A DNA stretch of 64,000 bases from Lachnospira sp. UBA3212. Lineage in GTDB: Bacteria; Bacillota; Clostridia; Lachnospirales; Lachnospiraceae. Shown here one piece after another: positions 18,757 through 26,153 of this stretch; the stretch's first letter is position 1; every line of letters starts with the position of its first letter. The position numbers were made by a program, and so were the translations under genes. The stretch lies in assembly GCA_002363615.1 (NCBI GenBank), contig DEWK01000018.1, positions 1-64,000 on the forward strand. Reading direction: 5' to 3'. Below the pieces are notes generated by a model, which searched no databases, was not told the DNA's origin, and saw nothing but the letters and a program-made list of their open reading frames with translations.

Positions 18757-19230
18757 CTAGTCCTCCTTATTCAGTGATGCAATTAAGCCACCCTGATCTA
18801 AAATCTTCTGCATCTGTGCAGGTAACTTGGTACAAGAGTAGGTCTTACCATTCGCAGTTATTATGCCCTGCTTTAGGTCTAACTCCATCTCATCACCATC
18901 TGCCACCACATCGTGTAATTCTTTACTAACAATTACAGGCATACCAATATTAATGGAATTACGATAGAAAATACGGGCAAATGATTTTGCAATCACGGCC
19001 TTCACTCCCAATGCTTTTAGCACACTTGCTGCCTGCTCTCTAGACGAACCACAACCAAAGTTCTCGTCTGCTACAACGAAATCCCCCGGCTTAACCTCTG
19101 CCGCAAATGTATCATTTAACGACTCAAAGGTGTGTGTCTTCATCTCATCAATTGTTGGGAATAAAAGATACTGGGATGCAATGATCTGATCGGTATCCAC
19201 ATCCTTCTCAAAACGAAAAATCTTACCCAT
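18757..19230 (-). CDS. Aconitase-superfamily hydro-lyase small subunit (LeuD/DmdB type), copy A
   Basis: The 157-residue small subunit has the DVDTDQIIASQYL opening, NFGCGSSREQAA and the KSFARIFYRNSINIG segment. I place the start at ATG 19230, preceded by AAGGAGGAATT; the open frame upstream to 19260 lacks a site. The loop after the TDQI block reads YLLF. This is the first gene of a five-gene operon (small A, large A, small B, large B, DUF1846). A promoter-like element at 19338-19365 and a stem-loop at 19275-19320 precede it. Confidence 0.9.
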   Translation of the reverse strand: MGKIFRFEKDVDTDQIIASQYLLFPTIDEMKTHTFESLNDTFAAEVKPGDFVVADENFGCGSSREQAASVLKALGVKAVIAKSFARIFYRNSINIGMPVIVSKELHDVVADGDEMELDLKQGIITANGKTYSCTKLPAQMQKILDQGGLIASLNKED

Positions 19231-19274
19231 AATTCCTCCTTCATCCTTCTTATTCTTCATCTTGTAACTTACAT

Positions 19275-19320
19275 AAAATCAAACCACCTTTCCAGCAAAA
19301 GAAAAAAGCGGTTTGATTTT
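19275..19320. terminator. Stem-loop between phosphoglucomutase gene and the hydro-lyase operon
   Basis: An 11-bp perfect stem (19275-19285 with 19310-19320). Read on the minus strand it has only a short T-run (TTTTA), so it is a moderate terminator for the upstream phosphoglucomutase gene. It also lies within the 5' leader that would start at the promoter at 19338-19365, so it could act as an attenuator for the operon. Confidence 0.6.
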
Positions 19321-19337
19321 TTACATACTATGAATTA

Positions 19338-19365
19338 GTATACCACAAATCTGTGAAAATGAATA
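19338..19365 (-). promoter_or_regulatory. Possible promoter for the hydro-lyase/DUF1846 operon
   Basis: An extended -10 element (TG, one base, TATACT at 19338-19343) with a weak -35 TATTCA (19360-19365) and a 16-base spacer, located just past the phosphoglucomutase stop. Confidence 0.5.
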
Positions 19366-19369
19366 CTAC

Positions 19370-21073
19370 TTATTTGATGGTTCTTTCATCTACTCCACAA
19401 ATCATAGACAAAACTTCCTCTTTCACAAGCTTATTAAGCTCTAAGGCTTCCTTTCTACTGTTTCCCCTGGCATAAAAATAAAACTTAATCTTTGGTTCCG
19501 TTCCGGAAGGACGAATGGCAAACCAGGAACCGCCTTCTAAAAAGATGCGAAGGGCGTTATGAGGTTCAAGGTCCTCATAGCCTTTCAGATAATCAATCAC
19601 CGATTCCACCTCTTTTCCGGCTACCTTCCTTGGGATATTTTCACGAATCCATGCCATCATTCGCCCAATCCGCCTGCTTCCCTCAAGACCATCTAAAATT
19701 AGGTTTGGTTCGTCCTCTGCATAGTAGCCGAAGCGGTCGTAAATTTCAGAAAGCACCTGATTTAAAGTCTTTCCCTGCTTTTTGTAGTAAGCTGCTGCCT
19801 CTGCAACCAACATTCCGGCAGAAATTCCATCCTTGTCCCGAATATCCTCACAGGCTGCATAACCCACAGATTCTTCATAACCAAAAAGATAATCATAGCC
19901 CATCTCCTTAAGGGAAGGAATCTTTCCGGAAATGTTCTTAAAACCGGTCAGGGTCTCAAACATCTCCACCCCATAGGCCTTTGCCATGGCTGTAGAAAGA
20001 GTAGAGGTTACAATGGATTTTACCATGGCCCCCCGCTTAGGAAGACTGCCCGCAGCCTTTCTCCCCTCTAGGATATAGTAAACCAAAAGATAGCCTGTCT
20101 GGTTTCCATTTAAGGGATGATAATTGCCATCCTCTCCTAAGATTTCAATGGCAAAGCGGTCTGCATCCGGGTCTGTTGCCATTAAAAGTTCTGCCCCCAT
20201 TTCCTTTCCATATTTCTCACTTAAAGCAAAGGCCTTAGGGTCCTCCGGATTTGGATAACCAACGGTAGTAAAGTCCGGATCTGCCTCTTCCTGCTCAGGA
20301 ACAATCTTATAATTTTTAAAGCCCCGGCGATCAAGCATCTTTTTAAATGGCTTGGCCCCACAACCATTCAAAGGGGTATATACCAAAGGAATGGCAAGTT
20401 CTAACTCCTCTCCCTCATGAATTGCCAGACCACAGACCTTATCTAAATACTCTTCATCATATTCTTCCCCTAAAACTTGAATCATCCCCTTATGAACTTC
20501 TTCCTGAAAATCCGAATATAAAATATCCTTCCATACATTTACCCCGTCTATCTTCCGGGTCATAGCACCGGCAACCTGAGAAGAAACCTGGCAGCCGTCC
20601 TCCCAGTAAACCTTGTAGCCATTGTATTCCTTAGGATTATGTGAAGCTGTAATATTAATTCCGGACATAGCATGAAGTCTTCGAATCATAAAAGCAAGTT
20701 CTGGCGTTGGACGCATCTTGGGAAAAGTATAAACCTTAATCTGATGAGCTGCTAAAATCTCCGCCACCAACCTTGCAAATTCCTTCGAGAAATGCCTTGG
20801 ATCATGGGCAATACATACTCCTCTTTTCTTAGCTTCCTCTCCATGTTCCTCAATATATCGTGCAATCCCCTCCGTGGCCTTTCCTACCATCAAGCGATTC
20901 ATCCGATTACTACCCACTCCAAGTTTTCCCCTAAGTCCGGCGGTTCCAAAGGATAAATTTTTATAGAAACGCTCCTCTATTTCCTCTTTTGGAAGATTCA
21001 CTAATTCCTCTTTCAAAGGATCGTCCCCTGATAGTTGCTCCATCCATTCCTGATATACTTCTTTATAATTCAT
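19370..21073 (-). CDS. pgcA: Phosphoglucomutase / phosphomannomutase (alpha-D-phosphohexomutase family)
   Basis: The 567-residue protein interconverts hexose 1- and 6-phosphates. The phosphoserine loop is TASHNPKEYNGYK near residue 145, the metal-binding loop is DPDADRFAI near residue 305, the sugar-binding loop is GYEESVGY near residue 405 and the phosphate-binding loop is RPSGTEPKIKFY near the C-terminus. Length matches the PgcA-type enzymes of Firmicutes. The following gene on the minus strand belongs to another unit. The aldose-epimerase relative lies just upstream (12 bases), so the pair is probably cotranscribed and works on glucose metabolites. The symbol follows the Bacillus subtilis homologue type and is inferred. 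Confidence 0.93.
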   Translation of the reverse strand: MNYKEVYQEWMEQLSGDDPLKEELVNLPKEEIEERFYKNLSFGTAGLRGKLGVGSNRMNRLMVGKATEGIARYIEEHGEEAKKRGVCIAHDPRHFSKEFARLVAEILAAHQIKVYTFPKMRPTPELAFMIRRLHAMSGINITASHNPKEYNGYKVYWEDGCQVSSQVAGAMTRKIDGVNVWKDILYSDFQEEVHKGMIQVLGEEYDEEYLDKVCGLAIHEGEELELAIPLVYTPLNGCGAKPFKKMLDRRGFKNYKIVPEQEEADPDFTTVGYPNPEDPKAFALSEKYGKEMGAELLMATDPDADRFAIEILGEDGNYHPLNGNQTGYLLVYYILEGRKAAGSLPKRGAMVKSIVTSTLSTAMAKAYGVEMFETLTGFKNISGKIPSLKEMGYDYLFGYEESVGYAACEDIRDKDGISAGMLVAEAAAYYKKQGKTLNQVLSEIYDRFGYYAEDEPNLILDGLEGSRRIGRMMAWIRENIPRKVAGKEVESVIDYLKGYEDLEPHNALRIFLEGGSWFAIRPSGTEPKIKFYFYARGNSRKEALELNKLVKEEVLSMICGVDERTIK

Positions 21074-21085
21074 AACCTTCCATCC

Positions 21086-21973
21086 TTACATAAATTCGAT
21101 TTCATAGCCTGCTAAAAAGGTTTCCCTTGCCTTTAAAACGTTGGTAAATGGTCTTTCCTGTAACTCTCCCTCAAACCCCACGCTATCACATCGTCCATAC
21201 CATGGTTCGATGCAAAGAAACGGTGCATTCTTTTCCTCCGGAGACCAAATTGCAAATAAAGGTGCGTCAAAGCTAACCTTTACAAAAGCCTGACCCTTGG
21301 CATCTAAAATACTCACACTTCCGGTTTGTTTTCCTTCCACCATATAGGTCGACCGATCAAAGAAATCCTTACTAATCTTAACTCGTCCATCCTCTAATTT
21401 TAAAATTAAATCCTCCTCTAGGGAAAGACCGGTTTTACGATCATTTCCATGGTAATGAATCTCCTCTACCCCTTCAAATTCCAGGTAGTTTCCTTCCATA
21501 CTGCCATCTTTTCCCGTGGTAGGAACCAAAAAGGCCGGATGAGCCCCAATAGAAAAATACATAGTCTGATCCCCGGGATTAAAGACCTCCCAAAAGACCT
21601 TTAAGTGTTTGCTTCCCTCCTCCAGCTTGTATCCAATTCTTAAATCAAAAGGGAAGGGATATACACTTAATGTCTTAAGGTCTGACTGGAGAGAAAACCA
21701 AATCTCATCCTCTGTCTGACTAATTTTTTTAAATTCATTATCCCTTGCAAAACCATGCTGGCCCATAGGATATTCGTAGCCCTGCCAGATAAAACGCTTG
21801 TCTGTCAAACTTCCCACAAATGGAAATAATACCGGAGAAGTTCTACCCCAATATTTTTTATTACCATACCACATGTACTCCCGATAGGTATGTTTATTCA
21901 ATACAGATTTTACCTCAGCACCAAAGGAATCAATTTCAACCTTCAAGTCATCATTCTCAATAAAATATCTCAT
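21086..21973 (-). CDS. Aldose 1-epimerase-like protein (LacX/YeaD type)
   Basis: The 295-residue cytoplasmic protein has the galactose-mutarotase fold signatures: WGRTSPVLFPFVG near residue 42, the MGQHGFARD block carrying a conserved His near residue 73, a GAHPAF block with a second His near residue 145 and a C-terminal LCIEPWYGRCD segment with the conserved Glu. This matches the LacX/YeaD-like subgroup, which acts on aldoses or hexose 6-phosphates. It starts at ATG 21973 behind AAAGGAGG, has an extended -10 promoter upstream and lies 12 bases before the phosphoglucomutase gene. Confidence 0.85.
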   Translation of the reverse strand: MRYFIENDDLKVEIDSFGAEVKSVLNKHTYREYMWYGNKKYWGRTSPVLFPFVGSLTDKRFIWQGYEYPMGQHGFARDNEFKKISQTEDEIWFSLQSDLKTLSVYPFPFDLRIGYKLEEGSKHLKVFWEVFNPGDQTMYFSIGAHPAFLVPTTGKDGSMEGNYLEFEGVEEIHYHGNDRKTGLSLEEDLILKLEDGRVKISKDFFDRSTYMVEGKQTGSVSILDAKGQAFVKVSFDAPLFAIWSPEEKNAPFLCIEPWYGRCDSVGFEGELQERPFTNVLKARETFLAGYEIEFM

Positions 21974-22009
21974 AGAAATGCCTCCTTTATTATTTTATTT
22001 CACACCCTT

Positions 22010-22018
22010 ATTATAGCA
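22010..22018 (-). promoter_or_regulatory. Extended -10 promoter for the aldose-epimerase/phosphoglucomutase pair
   Basis: TG-C-TATAAT at 22010-22018, directly after the T-run of the preceding terminator. No good -35 is present; the spacer would fall inside the terminator T-tract. Confidence 0.6.
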
Positions 22019-22026
22019 TAAAAAAA

Positions 22027-22051
22027 GGTAACACAGCGTCTCTGTGTTACC
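22027..22051 (-). terminator. Terminator overlapping the hydrolase stop codon
   Basis: A 10-bp perfect stem (22027-22036 with 22042-22051) followed by seven T residues. The TAA stop of the upstream hydrolase (22047-22049) lies inside the stem. Confidence 0.92.
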
Positions 22052-22814
22052 CTTCTCCCTCCGGTTTAAAAAAGGATATAATTTCATGTATGGCTCCATC
22101 CATCTTTTTTTGATCCTGAAAGGTGTGATTGGCCCCTTCCACCAAGTCTAATTCAATAATATTTTTATCCGCAAATTCTATTACGTCTTTTGGATTGATA
22201 TACTCATCCTTACTTCCTTGAATAATCAAAAGATCTTCCGCATAGTCGATATAGTCATACCGGCTAATGTCTCCAGCCTTAAGCTGGTCCAAAAATTCCT
22301 GATCGATTTTAAGAAGCCTGTCTCGCCCCTTCGTAATCTCTTTTCCTCGCTTCAGTTTTTGGTGTTCTTCCTCTGAAATAGACGCATCCATAATTTCAAA
22401 CATCTTGATTCCCGGACAGCGTAAGGCAATTCTTGCAAATGGATTTTCTTTTTCTGCAATATATTTTAAGGTGAGATATGCCCCAAAACTTACCGAATAA
22501 TTATACACCGCCAAGGATTTCAATTCTTCCTTCGCGTAGTTTACCACCAAACGAAGATAGGTCATGCACTCCTCCAAACGGAGTTTCTTTCTTGCATCTG
22601 CACCATGGCAAGGCCAATCAAAGCAAATAACACCAAATCCCTTATACTTGGATAGCAAGCGATCTGCAAATTTTTCAATGGACTTATTATCTTTAAAGCC
22701 CCCAAACCCATGCGTAGCAACCACTACCCTTTTCAAATCTCTGGGATCTTTTTGATAATAAAGCTTACAGCGGACGGAATATCCCTCTTGATTAATATCA
22801 AATAATTTTTCCAT
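22047..22814 (-). CDS. Alpha/beta hydrolase (serine esterase-like)
   Basis: The 255-residue cytoplasmic protein has the alpha/beta hydrolase pattern: an oxyanion segment ATHGFGGFKDN near residue 34, a nucleophile in the YSVSFGAY segment near residue 105, an Asp in the QGSKDEYI segment and a His in GANHTF close to the C-terminus. The nucleophile elbow has S-x-S-F-G rather than the common GxSxG, so the first Gly is replaced. It fits the serine aminopeptidase/monoacylglycerol-lipase-like branch; the substrate is unknown. The start is ATG 22814 with AGAGGA upstream. A terminator overlaps its stop. Confidence 0.82.
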   Translation of the reverse strand: MEKLFDINQEGYSVRCKLYYQKDPRDLKRVVVATHGFGGFKDNKSIEKFADRLLSKYKGFGVICFDWPCHGADARKKLRLEECMTYLRLVVNYAKEELKSLAVYNYSVSFGAYLTLKYIAEKENPFARIALRCPGIKMFEIMDASISEEEHQKLKRGKEITKGRDRLLKIDQEFLDQLKAGDISRYDYIDYAEDLLIIQGSKDEYINPKDVIEFADKNIIELDLVEGANHTFQDQKKMDGAIHEIISFFKPEGEG

Positions 22815-22860
22815 CAAAGTCGATCCTCTTTAATCGTTGTTCCATTGCATCTCCATGATT

Positions 22861-23895
22861 TTATAAAATATCTGCAAGATTTAAAATAAATTTTTCTGTC
22901 TTTTCCCAACCAAGACATGGGTCTGTAATAGACTTTCCATAGACACCGTCTCCAATAGCCTGGGCACCATCCTCCAGGTAAGACTCAATCATTAATCCCT
23001 TTACCAGACGCTTAATATCCGGCGATACATGGGTGCTGTGAATGACATCCTGGGCGATACGAATCTGCTCAAGATACTTTTTTCCGGAATTTGAATGATT
23101 GCAATCTACGATTACTGCAGGATTTGCCAGGTCTGTATCATTGTAACGATCAATCAGATTAGCAAGATCCTCGTAATGATAGTTGGCATGATTTCTTCCA
23201 TAGGCATCCACATATCCTCGAAGAATCGCATGCGCCAATGGATTTCCCTGAGTTGTTACTTCCCATCCACGATAAAGGAATTTTTGCTTGCTCTGTGCTG
23301 CTGCAATGGAATTCATCATAACAGAGATGTCTCCACCAGTCGGATTCTTCATACCCACCGGAATACCTACACCACTGGAAACGATACGGTGCTGCTGATC
23401 TTCTACGGATCTTGCGCCTATTGCAATATAGGAAAGTAAATCGGAAAGGTACCTGTGATTTTCCGGATAAAGCATCTCTTCTGCACAGGTAAAACCAGTT
23501 TCCTCGATCACATGAGTATGCATCTTTCGAATGGCAATAATACCTGCAAGCATATCCTCTTCCCCCTCCGGATCCGGCTGATGAAGCATTCCCTTATAGC
23601 CCACACCCTTGGTACGTGGCTTGTTTGTATAAACTCTAGGTACCATAAAGATTTTATCAATCACCTTTTCCTGAACCTTGGCCAGTCTTGTCATATAATC
23701 AAGAACTGCCGGCTCATTATCTGCGGAACAAGGACCAATAATTAAAAGAAGTCTGTCATCTTTACCGGTAAAGATATTCTTAACAATCTTATCCCGTTCT
23801 TCCTTTAATTTTACGATTTCATCCTTTAAAGGAAACTGTTCTTTTAATTCCTTAGGGGTTGGTAACTTTCTTAAAAAATCCATCTGCATATCCAT
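22861..23895 (-). CDS. aroF: 3-deoxy-7-phosphoheptulonate synthase, class I (DAHP synthase)
   Basis: The enzyme condenses phosphoenolpyruvate and erythrose 4-phosphate as the first step of the shikimate pathway. The 344-residue protein has the class I (AroF/G/H) blocks: LIIGPCSADN near residue 52 with the metal Cys, KPRTKGVGYKGM near 95, GARSVEDQQHR near 160 and DCNHSNSGKK near 265. There is no fused chorismate mutase domain; a separate chorismate mutase-ACT gene lies at 44656-45219. GGAGG lies 8 bases before the ATG. The symbol choice among aroF, aroG and aroH is arbitrary. Confidence 0.95.
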   Translation of the reverse strand: MDMQMDFLRKLPTPKELKEQFPLKDEIVKLKEERDKIVKNIFTGKDDRLLLIIGPCSADNEPAVLDYMTRLAKVQEKVIDKIFMVPRVYTNKPRTKGVGYKGMLHQPDPEGEEDMLAGIIAIRKMHTHVIEETGFTCAEEMLYPENHRYLSDLLSYIAIGARSVEDQQHRIVSSGVGIPVGMKNPTGGDISVMMNSIAAAQSKQKFLYRGWEVTTQGNPLAHAILRGYVDAYGRNHANYHYEDLANLIDRYNDTDLANPAVIVDCNHSNSGKKYLEQIRIAQDVIHSTHVSPDIKRLVKGLMIESYLEDGAQAIGDGVYGKSITDPCLGWEKTEKFILNLADIL

Positions 23896-23951
23896 CTGTC
23901 TTTCCTCCTAATACAGCTTTCTTCCATGGGCAATTGCCCTAAACAGCATCT

Positions 23952-23957
23952 ATTATA
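23952..23957 (-). promoter_or_regulatory. Probable -10 box for the DAHP synthase gene
   Basis: TATAAT at 23952-23957, 57 bases before the start codon. The -35 region is weak (AAAACA at 17-base spacing). Confidence 0.45.
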
Positions 23958-24001
23958 ACACAAGATAGGAAAAATGTTTTCATTTTATTATGGGAATATG
24001 T

Positions 24002-24007
24002 TATAAT
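24002..24007 (+). promoter_or_regulatory. Probable -10 box for the secreted transglutaminase-like gene
   Basis: TATAAT with a TG one base upstream (24002-24007), about 47 bases before the ATG. No strong -35. It is divergent from the DAHP synthase promoter about 45 bases away. Confidence 0.5.
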
Positions 24008-24053
24008 TTCAAAAAGTCTACTTATCAATTAAATTTTTGTGAAGGAGTTAACC

Positions 24054-26087
24054 ATGAATATAAAACTGTCTAGCACCTTATTCGCTGCAGCTTCTTTCTG
24101 CTTCTTTAGCGCTCTAACCCCTAAGCCGATAGAAGCTGCCACAAATATTGCAACCCTACAGGAAGAAAACCAAGCACTCATCGCCTGTTCTGCTAAAATT
24201 AGAGAGGCTCTCTTGAATGGCAAAAACTCCATTACGATAGACGATTACTCATTTACATACAATTCTGAGGATGGGATTTTTGAAACCATTTATTACTATT
24301 GCCCTTATGTAGACGGAAGCAATATATCTATTCAGACCATTTACTCACCTGTTAATGGAAAGTATTATCGGATCAATATCCGTAACAGCCTGGGAAGTGC
24401 TGAAACCGTAAATTGGGTAAATTCTATCGATGCAAAAATTTCGGAACTCTCGGATTTAATCGATAAAGATTCCTATTCTACTCTGGATAAAGCGCTGATT
24501 CTTCACGATTATATGGATGCCAATTACTACTATGACACAAGTTTTGCCTCTGTGTATCCATCCCAGATGTTAACCCAAAACATAGGGGTTTGCCAGTCCT
24601 ACGCCTACCTCTTTCAACATATTATGACAATTAACGGAGAGGAATGTTATACCCAGATTAGTGATGAGATGAACCACGCATGGAATTCTCTCAAGGTTGG
24701 TTCTAATTACTACCACCTTGATATCACTTGGGACGATGTGGTTCCTGATTACTATGGTCAATCCTTCCATAATTATTTTTTATTAAGTGATGATACCATT
24801 GCAGACTCCAATCACAGTCATTCCGGTTGGAACCTCACCGTGTTAAAGGCTAATGACACCTCCTACGAAGACGACTACTTCTTAGATGCCGTAAGCCCGA
24901 TTATTTACGAGGGAGATGATCGTTATTTCATCGATTCTTCTGGCCTTGTAAAATATAACACCGCAAGCAAGAGTAAAACAAAACTTGCCTCTAGTTATTC
25001 CTGGGGATATACCGCCCAGTTTTCCGGTCTGGTTCGTCATGGAGATGTTCTTTATTTTAATAATAAAACCTCGATCCTTGCCTACGACCTGTCAACCAAC
25101 ACCCTTTCCACCTATGCAAGTCCAAGCCTTGCTTCCGGATCCGGCATTTACGGATGTAGAAAAGAGGGAGCGCTCCTCTACTATGCAGTCCAAGAAGGTT
25201 ACAATGTAGAATATGAGAACAAGCAAATCCATTCCATACAATTGCCACATGTACATTCCTATGTTGCTAACGTGGTTGCCCCTACCTGTACCAAGGAAGG
25301 ATATACTCTCCACACCTGTACAGAATGCCAGGATTCTTATGTAGACAGTGAAGTTCCTGCCCTAGGTCATACCTATGCAGTTGAAACCCTGTTCCCAACC
25401 TGTACCCAGTGCGGTTGTGACAAGCATACCTGTACCCGTTGCAATTCATCTTATACCGACAAGGAAACCTCACCTCTAGGACACCAATGGGATGCAGGAA
25501 AGGTTACAAAGAAAGCGACCACTACTTCGGAAGGAGTCTACACCTATACCTGCACCGTCTGTGGTGCCACTAGGACCACGGCTATTGCTAAGTTACCTTT
25601 CTCTGAAGATGATTCCAGTCCGTCTATTTCCACACAGGACACGAACCAAACCACAAGTGGTGAGACTTACTTAATCAATCAAGTAACCTATACAATTACC
25701 GGTACAAATCAGGTAGAATTTACTACCAGCAATCCAAAGGCTTCTAGTGTGACCATTCCAAGCACAGTTACCATCAACCAAAAAAACTATAAGGTGACTT
25801 CCATTGCTGCTAACGCTTTTAAAAATAATAAGAAATTAAAGACTCTTGTGATTGGTAAGAATATTAAAAAGATTGGAGCTTACGCCTTCTATGGTACCAA
25901 GAATTTAAAAAAGATTACCGTAAAGACAAAACTCTTAAAAGCATCCAAAATTGGAAAGAATGCCTTTCAAAAAGCCGGCTCAAAGAACTATAAAAAGTTA
26001 TGTGTAAAATTTCCTAAAAAATTAAAAAAGACATACAAAAAAAGCTTTTATAAAAAAGGGCTTTCCAAAAAAGCAATCATTAAATAA
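24054..26087 (+). CDS. Secreted transglutaminase-like protein with Cys/His-rich repeats and BspA-type LRR
   Basis: The 677-residue protein starts at ATG 24054, preceded by AAGGAG. A signal peptide covers about residues 1-28 (cleavage near EAA). Residues about 125-240 form a transglutaminase/protease-like domain: the catalytic Cys in NIGVCQSYAYLF, the His in MNHAWNSLKV and the Asp in YHLDITWDD. Residues about 400-510 contain repeated Cys/His modules of the form H..PTCT..G...TCT.C, similar to those in the plus-strand protein at 58829-60649. The C-terminal portion (about 540-660) has a BspA-like leucine-rich segment (KVTSIAANAFKNNKKLKTLVIG). It probably acts at the cell surface on proteins or peptides; crosslinking versus hydrolysis cannot be told apart. 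Confidence 0.87.
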   Translation: MNIKLSSTLFAAASFCFFSALTPKPIEAATNIATLQEENQALIACSAKIREALLNGKNSITIDDYSFTYNSEDGIFETIYYYCPYVDGSNISIQTIYSPVNGKYYRINIRNSLGSAETVNWVNSIDAKISELSDLIDKDSYSTLDKALILHDYMDANYYYDTSFASVYPSQMLTQNIGVCQSYAYLFQHIMTINGEECYTQISDEMNHAWNSLKVGSNYYHLDITWDDVVPDYYGQSFHNYFLLSDDTIADSNHSHSGWNLTVLKANDTSYEDDYFLDAVSPIIYEGDDRYFIDSSGLVKYNTASKSKTKLASSYSWGYTAQFSGLVRHGDVLYFNNKTSILAYDLSTNTLSTYASPSLASGSGIYGCRKEGALLYYAVQEGYNVEYENKQIHSIQLPHVHSYVANVVAPTCTKEGYTLHTCTECQDSYVDSEVPALGHTYAVETLFPTCTQCGCDKHTCTRCNSSYTDKETSPLGHQWDAGKVTKKATTTSEGVYTYTCTVCGATRTTAIAKLPFSEDDSSPSISTQDTNQTTSGETYLINQVTYTITGTNQVEFTTSNPKASSVTIPSTVTINQKNYKVTSIAANAFKNNKKLKTLVIGKNIKKIGAYAFYGTKNLKKITVKTKLLKASKIGKNAFQKAGSKNYKKLCVKFPKKLKKTYKKSFYKKGLSKKAIIK

Positions 26088-26116
26088 AAAATATTCAATG
26101 AAAATTTTTTCGAAAA

Positions 26117-26148
26117 AAAACTGTTGTGCCGACAAGCACAACAGTTTT
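26117..26148. terminator. Bidirectional terminator between the transglutaminase-like gene and thrS
   Basis: CTGTTGTGC (26121-26129) pairs with GCACAACAG (26136-26144), flanked by A-run and T-run on opposite sides, so it can terminate transcription from both convergent genes. Confidence 0.92.
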
Positions 26149-26153
26149 TGCTA

